Assembly (NCBI GenBank): GCA_937864195.1
Contig: CALMJG010000071.1
Coordinates: 1 to 51,493, forward strand
Direction of reading: 5' to 3'
Length of the DNA: 51,493 bases
Origin: an uncultured Novosphingobium sp.
GTDB lineage: Bacteria > Pseudomonadota > Alphaproteobacteria > Sphingomonadales > Sphingomonadaceae
The notes under the pieces are model-generated. The model saw only the letters and a program-made list of their open reading frames with translations. It had not been told where the DNA came from and searched no databases. The position numbers and the translations under genes are program-made. Shown here piece by piece: positions 1 through 9,161 of the stretch (positions are counted from its first letter, which is position 1; each line of letters starts with the position of its first letter).

Positions 1-39
1 TCATCGCCCCGCGCAGCGGCAAGACATCGGCCTGGCCCC

Positions 40-2088
40 TCAGCCGCGGGTGAAGCTGCCGCCGGCGGCGGCCTTCTCCACCAGCAGCTTCGCGGGTTCG
101 ATCCCCATCGCCTTCAGTCCCTCGACCACCCTGGGCAGGCCAACGGTATCGGCCCAGAACATCGGCCCGCCGGTGTAGACCGGCCAGTTGTAGCCCAGGA
201 TGCAGGCCACATCGATGTCGCTGGCGCGGATCGCGACGCCTTCTTCCAGCACCTTGGCGCCTTCGTTGACGACCGGGTAGAGCAGGCGCGCGACGATGTC
301 TTCGGCGCTCAGCGAACCCTTGCCGGCCACGCCCTTGAACGCGGCGAAATCAGCTATCACCTGCGCGGCAACCGGGCTGGGGCTGGCCTTGCGCTGTTCG
401 TCATAGTCATAGAAACCGCCGCCCGACTTCTGGCCGAGCCGGCCCAGCTTGACGAGGTCGCTCTGCAGGGTGCGCTCGTTCGAGCCGCGCCCGATCACGT
501 CGAGCCCGACCAGGTCGCCCATCGCGAACGGCCCCATGGCAAAGCCATAGCCATAGATCGCGGCGTCGATTTCCTGCGGGGTCGGGCCTTCCAGCACCAG
601 TTCCATCGCCTGACGGCTGCGCGGGCTCATCACCCGGTTGGCGATGAAACCGGGCCCGACGCGGCTGACCACGGGCACCTTGGCGATGGTCTTGGCGATC
701 TTCAGCGCAGTGGCCAGCACCGCGTTCGACGTTTTCGCGCCGCGCACGATTTCCAGCAGCCGCATGACATTGGCGGGCGAGAAGAAGTGCAGCCCCACCA
801 CGCTTTCGGGCCGCGAGGTGGCCAAGGCGATCTCGTCAAGGTCGAGGAACGAGGTGTTCGATGCCAGGATCGCGCCCGGCTTGGCAATGGCGTCCAGCTT
901 GCCGAACACGTCCTTCTTGATCCCCATGTCCTCGAACACGGCCTCGATGATGAGGTCCGCCTGGCCGAGCGACTCCATCTGCAGCGCGGGGGTGAGCAGC
1001 GCCATGCGCTGTTCCACCTGCTCGGCGGTCATCCGGCCCTTGGCGGCGGTGTTTTCGTAATTCTTGCGAATCACGCCCACCCCCCGGTCGAGCGCGGCCT
1101 GGTTCATTTCCACCAGCGTTACCGGCACTCCCGCATTGAGGAAGTTCATGGTGATCCCGCCGCCCATCGTGCCGGCGCCGATCACGCCAACGGACTTCAC
1201 CGGGAGCGTTTCGGTATCCTTCGGCAGGTCCGGCACCTTGGCCCCTTCGCGTTCGGCGAAGAAGTAATAGCGCTGGGCGGCACTTTCGGTGCTTTCGATC
1301 AGTTCCATGAACAGCTCGCGCTCACGCTTCATGCCCGCGTCAAAGTCCAGCTCGGCCGCCGCCTCGATCGCCTTGACGATGTTGAAGGGGGCCTTGAACC
1401 CGCGCCACTGGCGGGCGTTCTTCTTGAGGAGTTCCGCGTAGATTTCCGGCTTGCCGCGATAGGGCTCGACCTTGTCCTGCCGGTCGCGCACCCGCACCAG
1501 CGGACCGCCCTCTGCGATCAGCTTGCGCGCAAAGGCGATCGCGTCCTCGCGCAGCTTGCCCTCTTCGGCCAGCGCGTCGATCATGCCCAGCTCCAGCGCC
1601 TTCTTCGCCGGAACGGGCGCGCCGCCGGTGATCAGGTCAAGCGCCGCTGGAATGCCGACGATGCGCGGCAGGCGCTGGGTGCCGCCAGCCCCGGGGAGCA
1701 GGCCCAGGTTGACTTCCGGCAGGCCGACCTTGGCCGAAGGCACGGCGATCCGGTAATGGCAGGTCAGCGCGAATTCATAGCCGCCGCCCAGCGCCGTGCC
1801 GTGGATCGCGGCGACGACCGGCTTGGTGCCGCTTTCGATCAGGTCGAACACTTCGCCCAGGTTCGGGCCGCCGACATTCTTGCCCAGCTCCGAAATGTCG
1901 GCCCCGGCGATGAAGGTCCGGCCTGCGCAGATCAGGACGATGACCTTGACCGCATCGTCCGCCGCGAACTGGCGAAAGCCTTCGTCCAGCGCCGTGCGGG
2001 TGTGGATCGACAGCGCGTTGACCGGGGGATAATCGATAGTGAGGACGCCGACGCCGTCGATGACTTCGGTGGTTCCGACCTTGCTCAT
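40..2088 (-). CDS. FadB-like enoyl-CoA hydratase / 3-hydroxyacyl-CoA dehydrogenase
   Basis: Multifunctional beta-oxidation enzyme of 682 aa: hydrates a 2-enoyl-CoA and oxidises the 3-hydroxyacyl-CoA with NAD. The N-terminal crotonase half shows GGGYEFAL and LPEVNLGL, carrying the two expected catalytic Glu residues. The second half has the NAD-binding GAGTMGGG near residue 305 and HFFSPAN with the catalytic His of 3-hydroxyacyl-CoA dehydrogenases. The length fits the peroxisomal bifunctional/FadJ type. The reading frame stays open upstream to 2454, but that extension is Arg/Pro/Gly-rich out-of-frame sequence over the thiolase gene; the ATG at 2088 begins homologous sequence (MSKVGTTE) and is chosen. 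It is the last gene of a four-gene minus-strand operon, 29 nt after the thiolase. The acyl substrate cannot be read from sequence. Confidence 0.95.
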   Translation of the reverse strand: MSKVGTTEVIDGVGVLTIDYPPVNALSIHTRTALDEGFRQFAADDAVKVIVLICAGRTFIAGADISELGKNVGGPNLGEVFDLIESGTKPVVAAIHGTALGGGYEFALTCHYRIAVPSAKVGLPEVNLGLLPGAGGTQRLPRIVGIPAALDLITGGAPVPAKKALELGMIDALAEEGKLREDAIAFARKLIAEGGPLVRVRDRQDKVEPYRGKPEIYAELLKKNARQWRGFKAPFNIVKAIEAAAELDFDAGMKRERELFMELIESTESAAQRYYFFAEREGAKVPDLPKDTETLPVKSVGVIGAGTMGGGITMNFLNAGVPVTLVEMNQAALDRGVGVIRKNYENTAAKGRMTAEQVEQRMALLTPALQMESLGQADLIIEAVFEDMGIKKDVFGKLDAIAKPGAILASNTSFLDLDEIALATSRPESVVGLHFFSPANVMRLLEIVRGAKTSNAVLATALKIAKTIAKVPVVSRVGPGFIANRVMSPRSRQAMELVLEGPTPQEIDAAIYGYGFAMGPFAMGDLVGLDVIGRGSNERTLQSDLVKLGRLGQKSGGGFYDYDEQRKASPSPVAAQVIADFAAFKGVAGKGSLSAEDIVARLLYPVVNEGAKVLEEGVAIRASDIDVACILGYNWPVYTGGPMFWADTVGLPRVVEGLKAMGIEPAKLLVEKAAAGGSFTRG

Positions 2089-2117
2089 GGCTGGTGTTCC
2101 TTGTGTTTGGCGCGCCG

Positions 2118-3377
2118 TCAGGCGGCGATTCGTTCGATGATAATCGCGGGAGCCATGCCGCCAAAGGCGCACATGGTGATCAGCGCATAGCGGCCGCCAG
2201 AGCGTTCCAGCTCGTCCAGCGCCATCCCGATCAGGATCGAACCGGTGGCGCCGATCGGGTGCCCCAGCGCGATCGCGCCGCCGTTGATGTTGACCTTGGC
2301 CCGGTCGATGCCGAGGTCGCGGATCGCCTTTTCGGTGACCACCGCGAAAGCCTCGTTGATTTCCCACACGTCGATGTCGGCCACGGCCAGGCCCGCGCGC
2401 TCCAGCGCCTTCTTCGCCGCCGGGACCGGGGCGTTGAGGATCAGCGTCGGGCAATCACCCGCGTTGACCGCAGTGACAATCCGCCCGCGCGGCTTCCAGC
2501 CGTTGGCCTTGAGGCCCGCTTCAGAAGCCAGCAGCAGCGCCGCCGAACCGTCGACCACGCCCGAAGAGGTGCCGACGTGATGGGTCGGTTCCCACTCTAG
2601 GCCGGGATACTTGCGCTCGATCATCTGGCGCATGGTCGTGCCATCGGGGGCGGCGGCGACCTGCTCCATCGCGACGAAGGCGGGCTTGAGGGCAGCCAGC
2701 GTTTCGGCAGTGGTTTCGGGGCGCGGATATTCGTCGTGGTCCAGCGCCAGGGTGCCGTCGCGGTTGTAGACCGGGATCAGGCTCTTGGCGAAGCGGCCAG
2801 CGTCGATCGCCATCTTGGCCTTGCGCTGGCTGTCGACGCCCAGCGCCTCCAGGTCGGCGCGGCTGATCCCTTCCATCGCGGCGATGGCATCGGCGGCCAC
2901 GCCCACGGCGGAGATCGGGTGCTCCTCGTAGAATTCATAGTTGCCGCGCGCGCGGCCCAGCTTGCCGAGTTCCGTCTGGGCTTCCAGCGCGTCGAGTTCG
3001 GCGTGGTAGCTCATCATCTCGGTCCCGCCGGCGATGACCACGTCCTCGAACCCGGCCATGATCTGGCCCGCGCCGAAGCCGACGCTGGAAATGCCGCCGC
3101 CGCAGAAGCGGTCGAGCGTCACGCCGCTGGCGGCATTGTCATAGCCCGCCCACAGCGCGGACAGGCGGCCGATGTCGCCGCCCTGCTTGCCGCGCTGCTG
3201 GCTGCACGACCAGACGATGTCGTCGACCTTGGCGGTGTCGATGGAATTGCGGTCGCGCAGGGCGCGCAGCACCGTCGCGCCCAGGTCATGCGGGTGGAGG
3301 TGGGCAAGCGCGCCCTTGCCCTGCTTGCCGATCCCGCGCGGGGTGCGGACGGCGTCGACGATATAGGCATCAGCCAT
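2118..3377 (-). CDS. Acetyl-CoA acyltransferase (thiolase, FadA type)
   Basis: Classical degradative thiolase of 419 aa that cleaves 3-oxoacyl-CoA with free CoA. All catalytic elements are visible: nucleophilic Cys92 in RFCGGGISS, INEAFAV, His373 in GHPIGATGS and Cys403 in CAFGGMAP. This contrasts with the three SCP2-type thiolase-fold proteins elsewhere in the window, which lack the nucleophile motif. It lies between the HSD10-like SDR (22-nt gap) and the FadB-like gene, so this operon encodes hydration, both 3-hydroxyacyl oxidations and thiolysis together. Start ATG at 3377 gives the usual MADAYIVDAVRTP N-terminus. Confidence 0.95.
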   Translation of the reverse strand: MADAYIVDAVRTPRGIGKQGKGALAHLHPHDLGATVLRALRDRNSIDTAKVDDIVWSCSQQRGKQGGDIGRLSALWAGYDNAASGVTLDRFCGGGISSVGFGAGQIMAGFEDVVIAGGTEMMSYHAELDALEAQTELGKLGRARGNYEFYEEHPISAVGVAADAIAAMEGISRADLEALGVDSQRKAKMAIDAGRFAKSLIPVYNRDGTLALDHDEYPRPETTAETLAALKPAFVAMEQVAAAPDGTTMRQMIERKYPGLEWEPTHHVGTSSGVVDGSAALLLASEAGLKANGWKPRGRIVTAVNAGDCPTLILNAPVPAAKKALERAGLAVADIDVWEINEAFAVVTEKAIRDLGIDRAKVNINGGAIALGHPIGATGSILIGMALDELERSGGRYALITMCAFGGMAPAIIIERIAA

Positions 3378-3399
3378 GGGAATTTCCTTTCAGCTCAGC

Positions 3400-4182
3400 T
3401 CAGCGCGGGGCCATGCGGATCGCACCGTCGAGGCGGATGCTCTGCGCGTTAAAGTACGAATTGCGGACCAGCTCCATCACCAGGCTGCCGAATTCCTCGG
3501 GCTTGCCCATCCGCTTGGGGAACGGGACCGAGGCGTTGAGCCCGTCCAGCACCTTTTGCGAATTGCGGGCAAGCAGCGGGGTGTTGAAGATGCCCGGCTG
3601 GATCGCGTTGACGCGGATGCCCAGGTCCATCAGGTCGCGCGCCATCGGCAGGACCATCCCGCTGACCCCGGCCTTCAGCGAGCCATAGGCGACCTGCCCG
3701 ACCTGCGCGTCCTGCGCGGCGGCGGACGAGGTCAGCACGATGGTGCCGCGCTCGCCGTCTTCCAGCGGCTCGGCCCCCGCCATGCCCAGCGCGGCGAGCG
3801 AGGCGACGCGGTAAGTGGACACCAGGATGCCCTGGGCGGCGAAGGCGTAGTCCTCGGTCGAGAAGCGGGTCAGTTCGCCCGTCTCGCGGTTGCGGCCCAC
3901 GGTCTTGCCCTTGCGGTTGGCCATGGCGCAGTGGACCAGCACGCGCTCCTGCCCATGGGCGGCGCGGGCCTTTTCGAACCCGGCAAGGACCGAATCCTCG
4001 TCCATGATGTCGACCTTGCAGAACAGGCCGCCGATGGCCCTGGCCACTTCCTCGCCCTGCTCCTCGTTGAGGTCGAAGATGGCGACCTTCACACCGGCGG
4101 CGGCCAGCGCCTCGGCGCTCGCGCGGCCAAGGCCCGAAGCGCCGCCGGTGACGACTGCGGCAGTGGCGTTATCGATCTTCAT
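3400..4182 (-). CDS. SDR 3-hydroxyacyl-CoA dehydrogenase, HSD17B10-like (copy 1)
   Basis: NAD-dependent short-chain dehydrogenase of 260 aa. It has the cofactor motif TGGASGLG (residues 12-19), Ser152/153, and Tyr166-x3-Lys170 in VAYGSLK. The context around the active site (GQVAYGSLKAGVSGM, then PMARDLMDLGIRVN) matches the type II HSD10 / 3-hydroxy-2-methylbutyryl-CoA dehydrogenase group, which oxidises branched hydroxyacyl-CoAs and some hydroxysteroids. A close paralogue sits at 28631-29425 in the eight-gene operon; the two share most of the first 85 residues. Second gene of its operon, 15 nt after the flavin oxidoreductase. Family assignment is firm; the substrate is inferred. Confidence 0.9.
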   Translation of the reverse strand: MKIDNATAAVVTGGASGLGRASAEALAAAGVKVAIFDLNEEQGEEVARAIGGLFCKVDIMDEDSVLAGFEKARAAHGQERVLVHCAMANRKGKTVGRNRETGELTRFSTEDYAFAAQGILVSTYRVASLAALGMAGAEPLEDGERGTIVLTSSAAAQDAQVGQVAYGSLKAGVSGMVLPMARDLMDLGIRVNAIQPGIFNTPLLARNSQKVLDGLNASVPFPKRMGKPEEFGSLVMELVRNSYFNAQSIRLDGAIRMAPR

Positions 4183-4197
4183 TTCGCTTGTATCCCG

Positions 4198-5178
4198 TCA
4201 GGCGATGAGGCCGGCGAGGCGGCCCTTGATGATGGCTTCGGCATCGGCGACGATGCGCTTGATCAGCACTTCGCAGGTCGGGATGTCGTGGATCAGGCCC
4301 TGGATCATGCCGGCCCAGAAGATGCCCTTGGACAGGTCGCCGGTCTTGAGCATTTCGCGCCCGGCTTCGCCCGCGACCAGTTCCTTGACGTCGTTGAAGG
4401 TCGCGCCCGGAACGGCGAGGCGGCGGGCGACTTCCTCCGAAACGGCGCTGCGGCCGACACGGGCGGTGTTCTTCAGGCTGCGGAAGATCAGGACCGAGCC
4501 GCGCTCGTCGTTGTCGACATAGGCCTGCTTGATGTTGTCGTGGATCGGCGCCTCGACCGTCGCGCAGAACCGGGTGCCCATGTTGATGCCTTCCGCGCCC
4601 AGCGCGAGCGCGGCGGCCAGACCGCGCCCGTCACCGAAGCCGCCGCTGGCCAGGAGCGGGATCTTCACCTTGTCGGCGGCGGCGGGGATCAGGATCAGGC
4701 CCGGAATATCGTCCTCGCCGGGATGGCCGGCGCATTCGAAGCCGTCGATCGAGATGATGTCGCAGCCCGCCTTTTCGGCCGAAACGGCATGGCGCACGGC
4801 GGTGCACTTGTGGAGCACGGTGATCCCGTGGGGCTTGAGCATTTCCCAGATTTCACGCACCGCCGGAGTGCCGGCCGTTTCCACCGCCTTCACGCCGCTG
4901 TCGATGATCGCCTGGGCATAGGCCTTGTAATCGGGCGCGTTGATCGTCGGGAACACGGTCATGTTCACGCCGAACGGCTTGTCGGTCATCGACCGGCAGC
5001 GCTCGATCTCGGCGGAGAGCGCGGCCGGGGTGGGCTGGGTCAGCGCGGTGAGGATGCCAAGCCCGCCCGCATTGGAGACCGCGCTGGCAAGGTCGGCGGT
5101 GCCGACACCCTGCATGCCGCCCTGGACGATGGGGTGCTCGATGCCGAGCATTTCGGTGATCCGGGTCTTGAAAGCCAT
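4198..5178 (-). CDS. Nitronate monooxygenase-family FMN oxidoreductase
   Basis: TIM-barrel flavoprotein of 326 aa in the 2-nitropropane dioxygenase/nitronate monooxygenase family: N-terminal HPIVQGGMQGV, GFECAGHPGEDD with the conserved His, and the FMN phosphate-site region ASGGFGDGRGLAAAL followed by GAEGINMGTRF. In catabolic operons such proteins can act on CoA esters rather than nitronates; the mycobacterial IpdC of steroid C/D-ring degradation is the known precedent. Its lead position before an SDR, a thiolase and a FadB-like gene favours a C=C redox role on an acyl-CoA (inference). The frame opens at 5214, but ATG 5178 has a GAGGAG ribosome site just upstream and matches family N-termini. 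The four-promoter element lies 86 nt upstream. Confidence 0.87.
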   Translation of the reverse strand: MAFKTRITEMLGIEHPIVQGGMQGVGTADLASAVSNAGGLGILTALTQPTPAALSAEIERCRSMTDKPFGVNMTVFPTINAPDYKAYAQAIIDSGVKAVETAGTPAVREIWEMLKPHGITVLHKCTAVRHAVSAEKAGCDIISIDGFECAGHPGEDDIPGLILIPAAADKVKIPLLASGGFGDGRGLAAALALGAEGINMGTRFCATVEAPIHDNIKQAYVDNDERGSVLIFRSLKNTARVGRSAVSEEVARRLAVPGATFNDVKELVAGEAGREMLKTGDLSKGIFWAGMIQGLIHDIPTCEVLIKRIVADAEAIIKGRLAGLIA

Positions 5179-5392
5179 GGTTTTCTCCTCTCGCCCCGGC
5201 CCCGCCGCAGGCATGCACGAACGGGATTGACTACCCGCCCGCCTGATCCCAAAAGACAGCTTGAGTTATATAACTAGGTGATACAGATCAAGCCTCGATT
5301 AAGCGCTTGGTTAAACGGCTGCCCGACCGGGGGCAAGCCATGGGAGCGGCAGGGTGAAAATGACTGCACGCAAGGCAGGCACAGCGGGGCGC
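5179..5392. other. Intergenic region upstream of the NMO operon
   Basis: This 214-bp gap separates the minus-strand NMO operon from the end of the acyl-CoA synthetase gene. Apart from the 5264-5281 element, the only structure seen is an 8-bp palindrome AAGCGCTT at 5301-5308. No ORF, RNA gene or clear terminator for the synthetase gene was recognised. Confidence 0.6.
5264..5281 (-). promoter_or_regulatory. Shared promoter element, site 1 (NMO operon)
   Basis: AGTTATATAACTAGGTGA on the plus strand, including the perfect 12-bp palindrome AGTTATATAACT (5264-5275). It differs at one base of 18 from site 2 at 14917-14934 and shares the core TATAACYAGGT with sites 3 and 4. On the minus strand it contains a TTATAT hexamer that could serve as a -10 box for the gene starting at 5178. 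Whether it is an operator, a promoter core or both cannot be settled by eye. Confidence 0.7.
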
Positions 5393-7006
5393 TCAGGGCA
5401 GCGCCAGGCGGCCGCTCGCGCCCAGTTCCCGGCGCAATTCCGCCTTCTGGATCTTGCCGCTGGGGGTGCGCGGAAACTCCTCGACCACGATCACCAGTTC
5501 GGGCGTCTTCTGCCGGGCAACGCCGATCCGGCGGAAAGCCGCGTCGATCGCCGCCACGTCCACTTCGGCCCCGTCCTCCAGCGTGACCACTGCGCAGATC
5601 CGTTCGCCGAGTCGCGCGTCCGGCGCGCCGATCGCCGCCGACTCACGCACGCCCGGAACCTGGAGCATCAGCTCTTCCACCTCGCGCGAGGAGATGTTCT
5701 CGCCGCCGCGGATGATGATATCCTTCTTGCGGTCGGTGATCGCAAGATAGCCCTCCGCATCGATCCTGCCGATGTCGCCGGTCAGGAACCAGCCGCCCGG
5801 CAGGAAGCTGGCCGCGTTGAGATCGGGGTCGGTATAGCCCAGGAACCGCTCGGACCCGCGCGCCGCGACCTCGCCCTCCGCACCGGTCGGCAGGTCCTGC
5901 CCGGCATCGTCGACGATCCGCACCTCGACGCCCGGATTGGGCCGGCCGTCGGTGCCAAGCCGCTTGTCGAGCGGATCGTCAGGAACGCACTGGCTGATGG
6001 TGGGCATCTCGGTCGAGCCGTAGCAGCGGCAGCAGCGGATCCCCGCCGCCTCGCTAGCGGCGACCAGCGCGGGCGGCACGGTGGTCGCGCCGATCAGGAA
6101 CTGCTCGAAGCTGCCCAGATCGTGCCCGCCCCGCTCAGCCGCTTCCATCAGGCCGGAGAGGTGGAACGGCGTGCCGGACATCTGCGCCACCTTGAACCGG
6201 TCGACCAGTCGCGCGGCCAGCGCCGGATCCCAGGCCTCCAGCAGGATCGTCGGGCGGCCCAGCAGGGCATGGCCCAGCACGCCCAGCGTGCCCGCGATGT
6301 GGCCCGAGGGCCAGGGCGAGAGCACCCAGTCGTCGGGCGTGCGGCCCAGGCCCTGCGCGGTCAGCTCGGCCAGCAGGCTGCGCGAGGAATGGCGCACGCC
6401 CTTCGGCGCGGCGGTGGTGCCCGAGGTGTAGAGCAGCACGGCGAGCGCGTCGGGATCGTGAGCCACCTGCGGCAGTTCGCCATCGGGCAGGCTGTCCAGT
6501 GCCAGCAGACCCTCTGCGGCCTCGCCCCCCAAAACGATCCGGTGTTCCAGCGCCGGGAGGTCAGGCAGGCGGGCGAGCCGCTCCAGATAGTCGATCGCGC
6601 GCCAGCGACGCGGCACGATCAGCGCCCTGGCGCCGCTGTCCGCCAGGATATGGGCCAGTTCGTGCGGGCCGTAGATGTGGACGATCTGCAGCAGCGTGCA
6701 GCCCAGCGCTGCGGCGGCCTGGGTGATGATCGCGTTCTCGATGCCGGATGGCACCTGCATCGCCAGCACATCGCCGGGGCGCAGCCCCAGGCGGTGCAGC
6801 CGTCCCGCCAGCTTCAGTCCTTCGGCGTGAAGCTGGCCAAGGGTTGTCACCCGTTCGCCTTCCTGCCCATGGAACCGCAGTTCGGCATGGGGTCGCTCGC
6901 TTGCCGCGCGCGCCATGGCCTGGCCCAGCGATTCGTCCGCCCACAGCCCCGCCGCGCGCCAGCCCTGCTGCAGCTCAGCCGGCATTGCCGTGTCATTTCC
7001 GCCCAT
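5393..7006 (-). CDS. Acyl-CoA synthetase (AMP-binding ligase)
   Basis: Adenylate-forming ligase of 537 aa that would activate a carboxylate to its CoA thioester with ATP. Seen: the phosphate-binding loop YTSGTTAAPKGVRH, GSTEMPTI, the hinge region ITDRKKDIIIRGGENIS, and C-terminal PRTPSGKIQK with the lysine needed for adenylation. The frame begins at 7048, but ATG 7006 has GGGGAGACG just upstream and is preferred. It is transcribed divergently from the acyl-CoA dehydrogenase operon at 7099, so activation and the first dehydrogenation probably share regulation. The substrate is unknown; a steroid, terpenoid or medium-chain acid would all fit. Confidence 0.92.
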   Translation of the reverse strand: MGGNDTAMPAELQQGWRAAGLWADESLGQAMARAASERPHAELRFHGQEGERVTTLGQLHAEGLKLAGRLHRLGLRPGDVLAMQVPSGIENAIITQAAAALGCTLLQIVHIYGPHELAHILADSGARALIVPRRWRAIDYLERLARLPDLPALEHRIVLGGEAAEGLLALDSLPDGELPQVAHDPDALAVLLYTSGTTAAPKGVRHSSRSLLAELTAQGLGRTPDDWVLSPWPSGHIAGTLGVLGHALLGRPTILLEAWDPALAARLVDRFKVAQMSGTPFHLSGLMEAAERGGHDLGSFEQFLIGATTVPPALVAASEAAGIRCCRCYGSTEMPTISQCVPDDPLDKRLGTDGRPNPGVEVRIVDDAGQDLPTGAEGEVAARGSERFLGYTDPDLNAASFLPGGWFLTGDIGRIDAEGYLAITDRKKDIIIRGGENISSREVEELMLQVPGVRESAAIGAPDARLGERICAVVTLEDGAEVDVAAIDAAFRRIGVARQKTPELVIVVEEFPRTPSGKIQKAELRRELGASGRLALP

Positions 7007-7019
7007 CGTCGTCTCCCCA

Positions 7020-7047
7020 TGCACGTGTACACACACGCTCACGTGCA
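7020..7047. promoter_or_regulatory. Inverted repeat in divergent ligase/ACAD promoter
   Basis: Perfect 8-bp arms TGCACGTG (7020-7027) and CACGTGCA (7040-7047) separated by 12 bp, in the 92-bp space between the divergent starts at 7006 and 7099. Each arm contains the palindrome CACGTG. It is well placed to be an operator for both genes; no matching site was seen elsewhere in the window. Confidence 0.5.
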
Positions 7048-7098
7048 CGAGGGTGCGGTGCCTCCCCTCCCTTCGTCAATCCCGGAGACCTGATCCCG

Positions 7099-8250
7099 AT
7101 GGACATCCAGTTTTCACCAGAGGAGCAGCGCTTCCGCGAGGAATGCCGCGACTGGCTCCACACCAACGTGCCCGCCGAACAGCGGCCGATGGACGCCGCC
7201 GATGCCGTGGAATTCGACAAGGCCTGGCAGCGCCGCTTGTTCGATGCCGGCTGGGCCGGGATCAACTGGCCCGTGGAATACGGCGGGCGCGGCCTGTCGA
7301 TCGTCCAGCAGGTGATCTGGCTGGAGGAATACGCCCGGGCCCATGCCCCCTGGATCGGCGCGAACTTCGTGGGCGTGAACCACGGCGGGCCGACCCTGAT
7401 CATCAACGCCAGCGAGGCGCAGAAGGAATGCCACCTGCCCCGCATCCTCAAGGGCGAGACGATCTGGTGCCAGGGCTTTTCCGAACCCGGCGCGGGATCG
7501 GACCTGGCCGGGATCAAGACCCGCGCCCGGATCGAGGGCGATGAACTGGTCGTCAACGGCTCCAAGATCTGGACCAGCTTCGCCCACGTCGCCGACTGGC
7601 AAGAGTTGGTGGTGCGCACCGAGGAAGGATCGCAGCGCCATCGCGGCCTGTCCTGGGTGATCTGCGACATGCACGCCCCGGGGATCGAGATCCGCCCGAT
7701 CCGCAAGATTTCCGGCCAGGTCGAATTCGCCCAGGTGTTCTATGACGACGTGCGCATTCCGCTGGAAAACGTCGTCGGCGGGCTGGGCAACGGCTGGAAG
7801 GTCGCCATGTCGACGCTCAGCTTCGAGCGCGGCACCGGCTTCATCGCCGACCAGGTCAAGCAGAGCCAGGAGATCGCGGAACTGCTCGAACGCGCCCGCG
7901 CCACCGGGGCGATCAGGGACGACCGGATCGCGGAACAACTGATGCAGATGCGCGCCGAAGTCGCGGCGCTCAGGGCCATGACCTATCGCAACATCTCCGA
8001 AGTGGTGCGCAGCGGGCAGCCGGGGCCGGAAGCGTCGGTGATCCGCCTGTTCACTTCCGAACTGGGCCAGCGGCTGGAACGCATGGCCCTGCTGCTGGCC
8101 GGCGATGACATTCTGGACTTCCGCTACGGGGACGACAACCAGATCGCCGATTACTTGCGCGGGTTCGCGGCGACCATCGCCGGCGGCACGGCCCAGATCC
8201 AGCGCGACATCATCGCCGAGCGCCTGCTCGGCCTGCCCAAGTCGAGGTAA
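7099..8250 (+). CDS. Acyl-CoA dehydrogenase, full-length subunit
   Basis: FAD-dependent acyl-CoA dehydrogenase of 383 aa introducing an alpha-beta double bond. Visible family segments are WCQGFSEPGAGSDLAG (FAD/substrate loop), VNGSKIWTSFAH, FERGTGF and the C-terminal AGGTAQIQRDIIAERLLGL. The start ATG 7099 gives MDIQFSPEEQRFREE, the normal N-terminus; the open frame further upstream crosses the divergent promoter. Only 5 nt before a smaller dehydrogenase-like gene, an arrangement typical of obligate heteromeric dehydrogenases that act on steroid side chains (ChsE1-ChsE2, FadE28-29 type). The heteromer is inferred. Confidence 0.93.
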   Translation: MDIQFSPEEQRFREECRDWLHTNVPAEQRPMDAADAVEFDKAWQRRLFDAGWAGINWPVEYGGRGLSIVQQVIWLEEYARAHAPWIGANFVGVNHGGPTLIINASEAQKECHLPRILKGETIWCQGFSEPGAGSDLAGIKTRARIEGDELVVNGSKIWTSFAHVADWQELVVRTEEGSQRHRGLSWVICDMHAPGIEIRPIRKISGQVEFAQVFYDDVRIPLENVVGGLGNGWKVAMSTLSFERGTGFIADQVKQSQEIAELLERARATGAIRDDRIAEQLMQMRAEVAALRAMTYRNISEVVRSGQPGPEASVIRLFTSELGQRLERMALLLAGDDILDFRYGDDNQIADYLRGFAATIAGGTAQIQRDIIAERLLGLPKSR

Positions 8251-8255
8251 GCCCC

Positions 8256-9161
8256 ATGGACCTGACCCCCAATTCCGAGCAGCAAGCCCTGCTTTCCGCC
8301 ACGGCCGACTGGTGCCGCGACAACATGCCGCTGGAACAGGCGCGCAGCCGCCAGCCCGCGCTGTGGAACCAGCTGGCCGAAATGGGCTGGCTGGGCATGA
8401 CGGCCCCCGGCATGGACCTTGACCATGCGACCGAGGCACTGGTCTTTGCCGAGCTTGGCCGCCACCTTGCGCCTGTCGGCATGATCTCCAGCGCGGTCGC
8501 CGCGCGCTGGTCCGGCCATCAGGGCAAGACCGCGCTGGCCCTGCTCGACCGCGACCTGACCGGCGGCCTGCTGCGGGTCTACGATGCGCCCGGCGCCACC
8601 CATGCGCTGGGGCTGGTCGGCGGCCTCGCGGCGCTCACCGCCCTGCCCGCGGACCTCGGCGGGGAGCCGGGGCTGGACCTGTCCGCCCCGCTGGCCCACA
8701 TCGACCCCGCCCCGCCGTTCACCGCGCTGGGCGATCCGCGCGCGGCGCTGCACCTGCAATTGGTGAGCGCGGCCTTCGCGGTCGGCGTGGCCGAGGCGGC
8801 GCGCGACATGGCGGCGGAATACGCGAAGATGCGCGAGCAGTTCGAGCGGCCGATCGGCTGGTTCCAGGCGCTCAAGCACATCTGCGCCGACATGGCGGTG
8901 CGTTCGGCGGTCGCCTCGTCCCAGCTGCTCTACGCCGCCTGCGCGCTCGATGCGGGGGATGACGACGCGGCCTTCCACGTCGCCTCGGCCAAGCATCTGG
9001 CCGACCAGGCCGCGATCGACAACGGCCGCGCCAATATCCAGGTCCACGGCGGCATCGGCATGACCGACGAAGCCTATCCGCACCTGTGCCTTAAACGCGC
9101 CCACCTGCTCACCTTCGTTGCGCCGCCGGTGCGCGACGTCATCCTTGGAGAAGCTGCATGA
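8256..9161 (+). CDS. Acyl-CoA dehydrogenase, short partner subunit
   Basis: Dehydrogenase-fold protein of 301 aa, about 80 residues shorter than a normal subunit. The N-terminal helical part (LTPNSEQQALLSATADWC) and the C-terminal domain (KMREQFERPIGWFQALKHICAD and VHGGIGMTDEAYPHL) are clear, while the middle beta-domain is very short and lacks the usual SEPxxGSD loop. Such reduced subunits pair with a full subunit in alpha2-beta2 dehydrogenases for bulky CoA esters. It follows the full subunit by 5 nt and overlaps the next gene by 4 nt, supporting equimolar expression. It would not be expected to work alone. Confidence 0.9.
   Translation: MDLTPNSEQQALLSATADWCRDNMPLEQARSRQPALWNQLAEMGWLGMTAPGMDLDHATEALVFAELGRHLAPVGMISSAVAARWSGHQGKTALALLDRDLTGGLLRVYDAPGATHALGLVGGLAALTALPADLGGEPGLDLSAPLAHIDPAPPFTALGDPRAALHLQLVSAAFAVGVAEAARDMAAEYAKMREQFERPIGWFQALKHICADMAVRSAVASSQLLYAACALDAGDDDAAFHVASAKHLADQAAIDNGRANIQVHGGIGMTDEAYPHLCLKRAHLLTFVAPPVRDVILGEAA

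Noticed and set aside
787..2190. Long plus-strand open frame antisense to the FadB-like gene
   Set aside because: Its translation is His/Arg/Gln-rich low-complexity sequence with no domain; it is a GC-rich shadow of a clear gene on the other strand.
2089..2454. N-terminal extension of the FadB-like protein
   Set aside because: The extra 122 residues are Arg/Gly-rich, overlap the thiolase gene out of frame and precede a normal start.
3376..5277. Plus-strand open frame of about 630 codons across the NMO and SDR genes
   Set aside because: It mirrors two well-supported minus-strand genes, crosses their intergenic gap and has no recognisable motif.
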